Assembly (NCBI RefSeq): GCF_022387135.1
Contig: NZ_CP092462.1
Coordinates: 4,402,001-4,466,000 of the forward strand
From: Comamonas sp. B21-038
GTDB lineage: Bacteria; Pseudomonadota; Gammaproteobacteria; Burkholderiales; Burkholderiaceae_C
Reading direction: 5' to 3'
DNA length: 64,000 nucleotides
Part shown: positions 63,554 to 64,000 of the stretch, piece after piece
How the letters are laid out: each line of letters starts with the position of its first letter
Position numbering within the stretch: the stretch's first letter is position 1
Made by a program: the position numbers and the translations under genes
Notes under the pieces: generated by a model
Seen by the model: the letters and a program-made list of their open reading frames with translations, nothing else
Told to the model about the DNA's origin: nothing
Databases searched by the model: none

Positions 63554-64000
63554 ATGGTGAACCAAGACTCCACGCTCGCCCAGCGGGTGCAGCACAAGCT
63601 CAACCCCTTCCGCCCTTTCTACGATGCCGCCCAGCAATGGCTGGCGGCCGACGGTCTGCGCATGAGTGCGGCCATGTCCTTCTACGGCATGCTGAGCCTG
63701 GCACCGTTGCTGCTGCTCCTGGTGGGCGTGCTGGGCTGGTGGCTGGACCGCTCCTACATCGAGAGCAACCTGATCCACCAGGTCGAGGACATCATGGGCG
63801 CGCAGGTGGCCGATGTGGTGCGCGGCGCGCTGTCGAGCGCGCAAACCAAATCACAGGGCCTGATTGCCTCGGCCATTGGCTTTGTGATGCTGCTGTCCGG
63901 GGCCACCGGGGTGTTCGTGGAACTGCAGACTTCGCTGGAGCGGCTGTGGAACCATGGCGAGGCGGTCGACAAGAGCGATACCCCGTGGTGGTATTCGCTG
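63554..64000 (+). CDS. YihY/BrkB-family inner-membrane protein, 5' part only
   Basis: The first 149 residues of a membrane protein that runs off the window. It starts MVNQDSTLAQRVQHKLNPF and has the family helix AADGLRMSAAMSFYGMLSLAPLLLLLVGVLGWW. QGLIASAIGFVMLLSGATGVFVELQTSLERLWN follows. The YihY/BrkB family, formerly called ribonuclease BN, has about six transmembrane helices and an unclear role. The downstream half lies outside the window, so domain completeness cannot be judged. Confidence 0.88.
   Translation, partial: MVNQDSTLAQRVQHKLNPFRPFYDAAQQWLAADGLRMSAAMSFYGMLSLAPLLLLLVGVLGWWLDRSYIESNLIHQVEDIMGAQVADVVRGALSSAQTKSQGLIASAIGFVMLLSGATGVFVELQTSLERLWNHGEAVDKSDTPWWYSL

Overview
The window is high-GC, gene-dense DNA from a betaproteobacterium, most probably a member of the Comamonadaceae (Comamonas/Delftia-like). 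This rests on the protein families and their arrangement (split methionine synthase, mnmG-rsmG-parA-hydrolase-parB, aromatic and amino-acid catabolism). No rRNA or marker was available to place the species. No tRNA, rRNA, CRISPR array or intact insertion sequence was found.

The left part (1-16 kb) is the replication-origin neighbourhood of a chromosome. After slyD, an acetyltransferase and an HPF-like gene comes a gene-poor stretch of about 3.4 kb (1873-5299). It holds ten perfect TTATCCACA DnaA boxes and four TTATNCACA boxes in two groups (2454-3032 and 3939-4452). The last box is followed by a GC-rich spacer, a run of CTA triplets (a DnaA-trio) and an AT-rich segment bounded by a 12-bp inverted repeat. 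dnaA itself is not in the window. To the right lie PagL, a Spy-like protein, rdgC, a copper module (copZ-cueR with a 19-bp-spacer promoter), a glutathione transferase, mnmG-rsmG, a LysE exporter and the parA / RBBP9-like hydrolase / parB group. Three parS sites (two perfect, one with 15 of 16 bases) lie at 8.9 and 11.2-11.4 kb.

From 15.8 to 26.7 kb is a surface-structure island: a CsgG-like lipoprotein with a peptidoglycan-binding tail; a leftward trio of NarL-type response regulator, peptide-binding protein and hybrid histidine kinase; and a rightward trio of a small Asn/Ser/Gln-rich secreted protein, a CsgG/HfaB-like lipoprotein and a 1003-residue repeat adhesin. The order resembles hfaA-hfaB-hfaD of Caulobacter holdfast anchoring, here in a betaproteobacterium and next to a possible peptide-sensing system.

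From 27 to 50 kb is mostly metabolism: flavin reductase, AraC/MFS pair, a 268-bp MITE-like element, a GlcD-type dehydrogenase, cobalamin adenosyltransferase, a D-amino-acid module (LysR, DadA-like, amino-acid binding protein, Asp/Glu racemase), serine deaminase, AidB, FetAB, RecQ, the homocysteine-binding half of MetH and an aldehyde dehydrogenase.

From 50 to 57.6 kb is a likely pyroglutamate operon: divergent GntR regulator, DUF969/DUF979 membrane pair, pyroglutamyl peptidase, PxpA, a fused PxpB-PxpC and a biotin carboxylase-BCCP fusion. The last two together resemble a split urea-carboxylase-type enzyme. The right end has a RhuM-like gene with a small overlapping upstream frame, a sigma-54 activator divergent from an NTF2-fused flavin monooxygenase with a readable -24/-12 promoter and paired upstream sites, and the start of a YihY/BrkB membrane protein cut by the window end.
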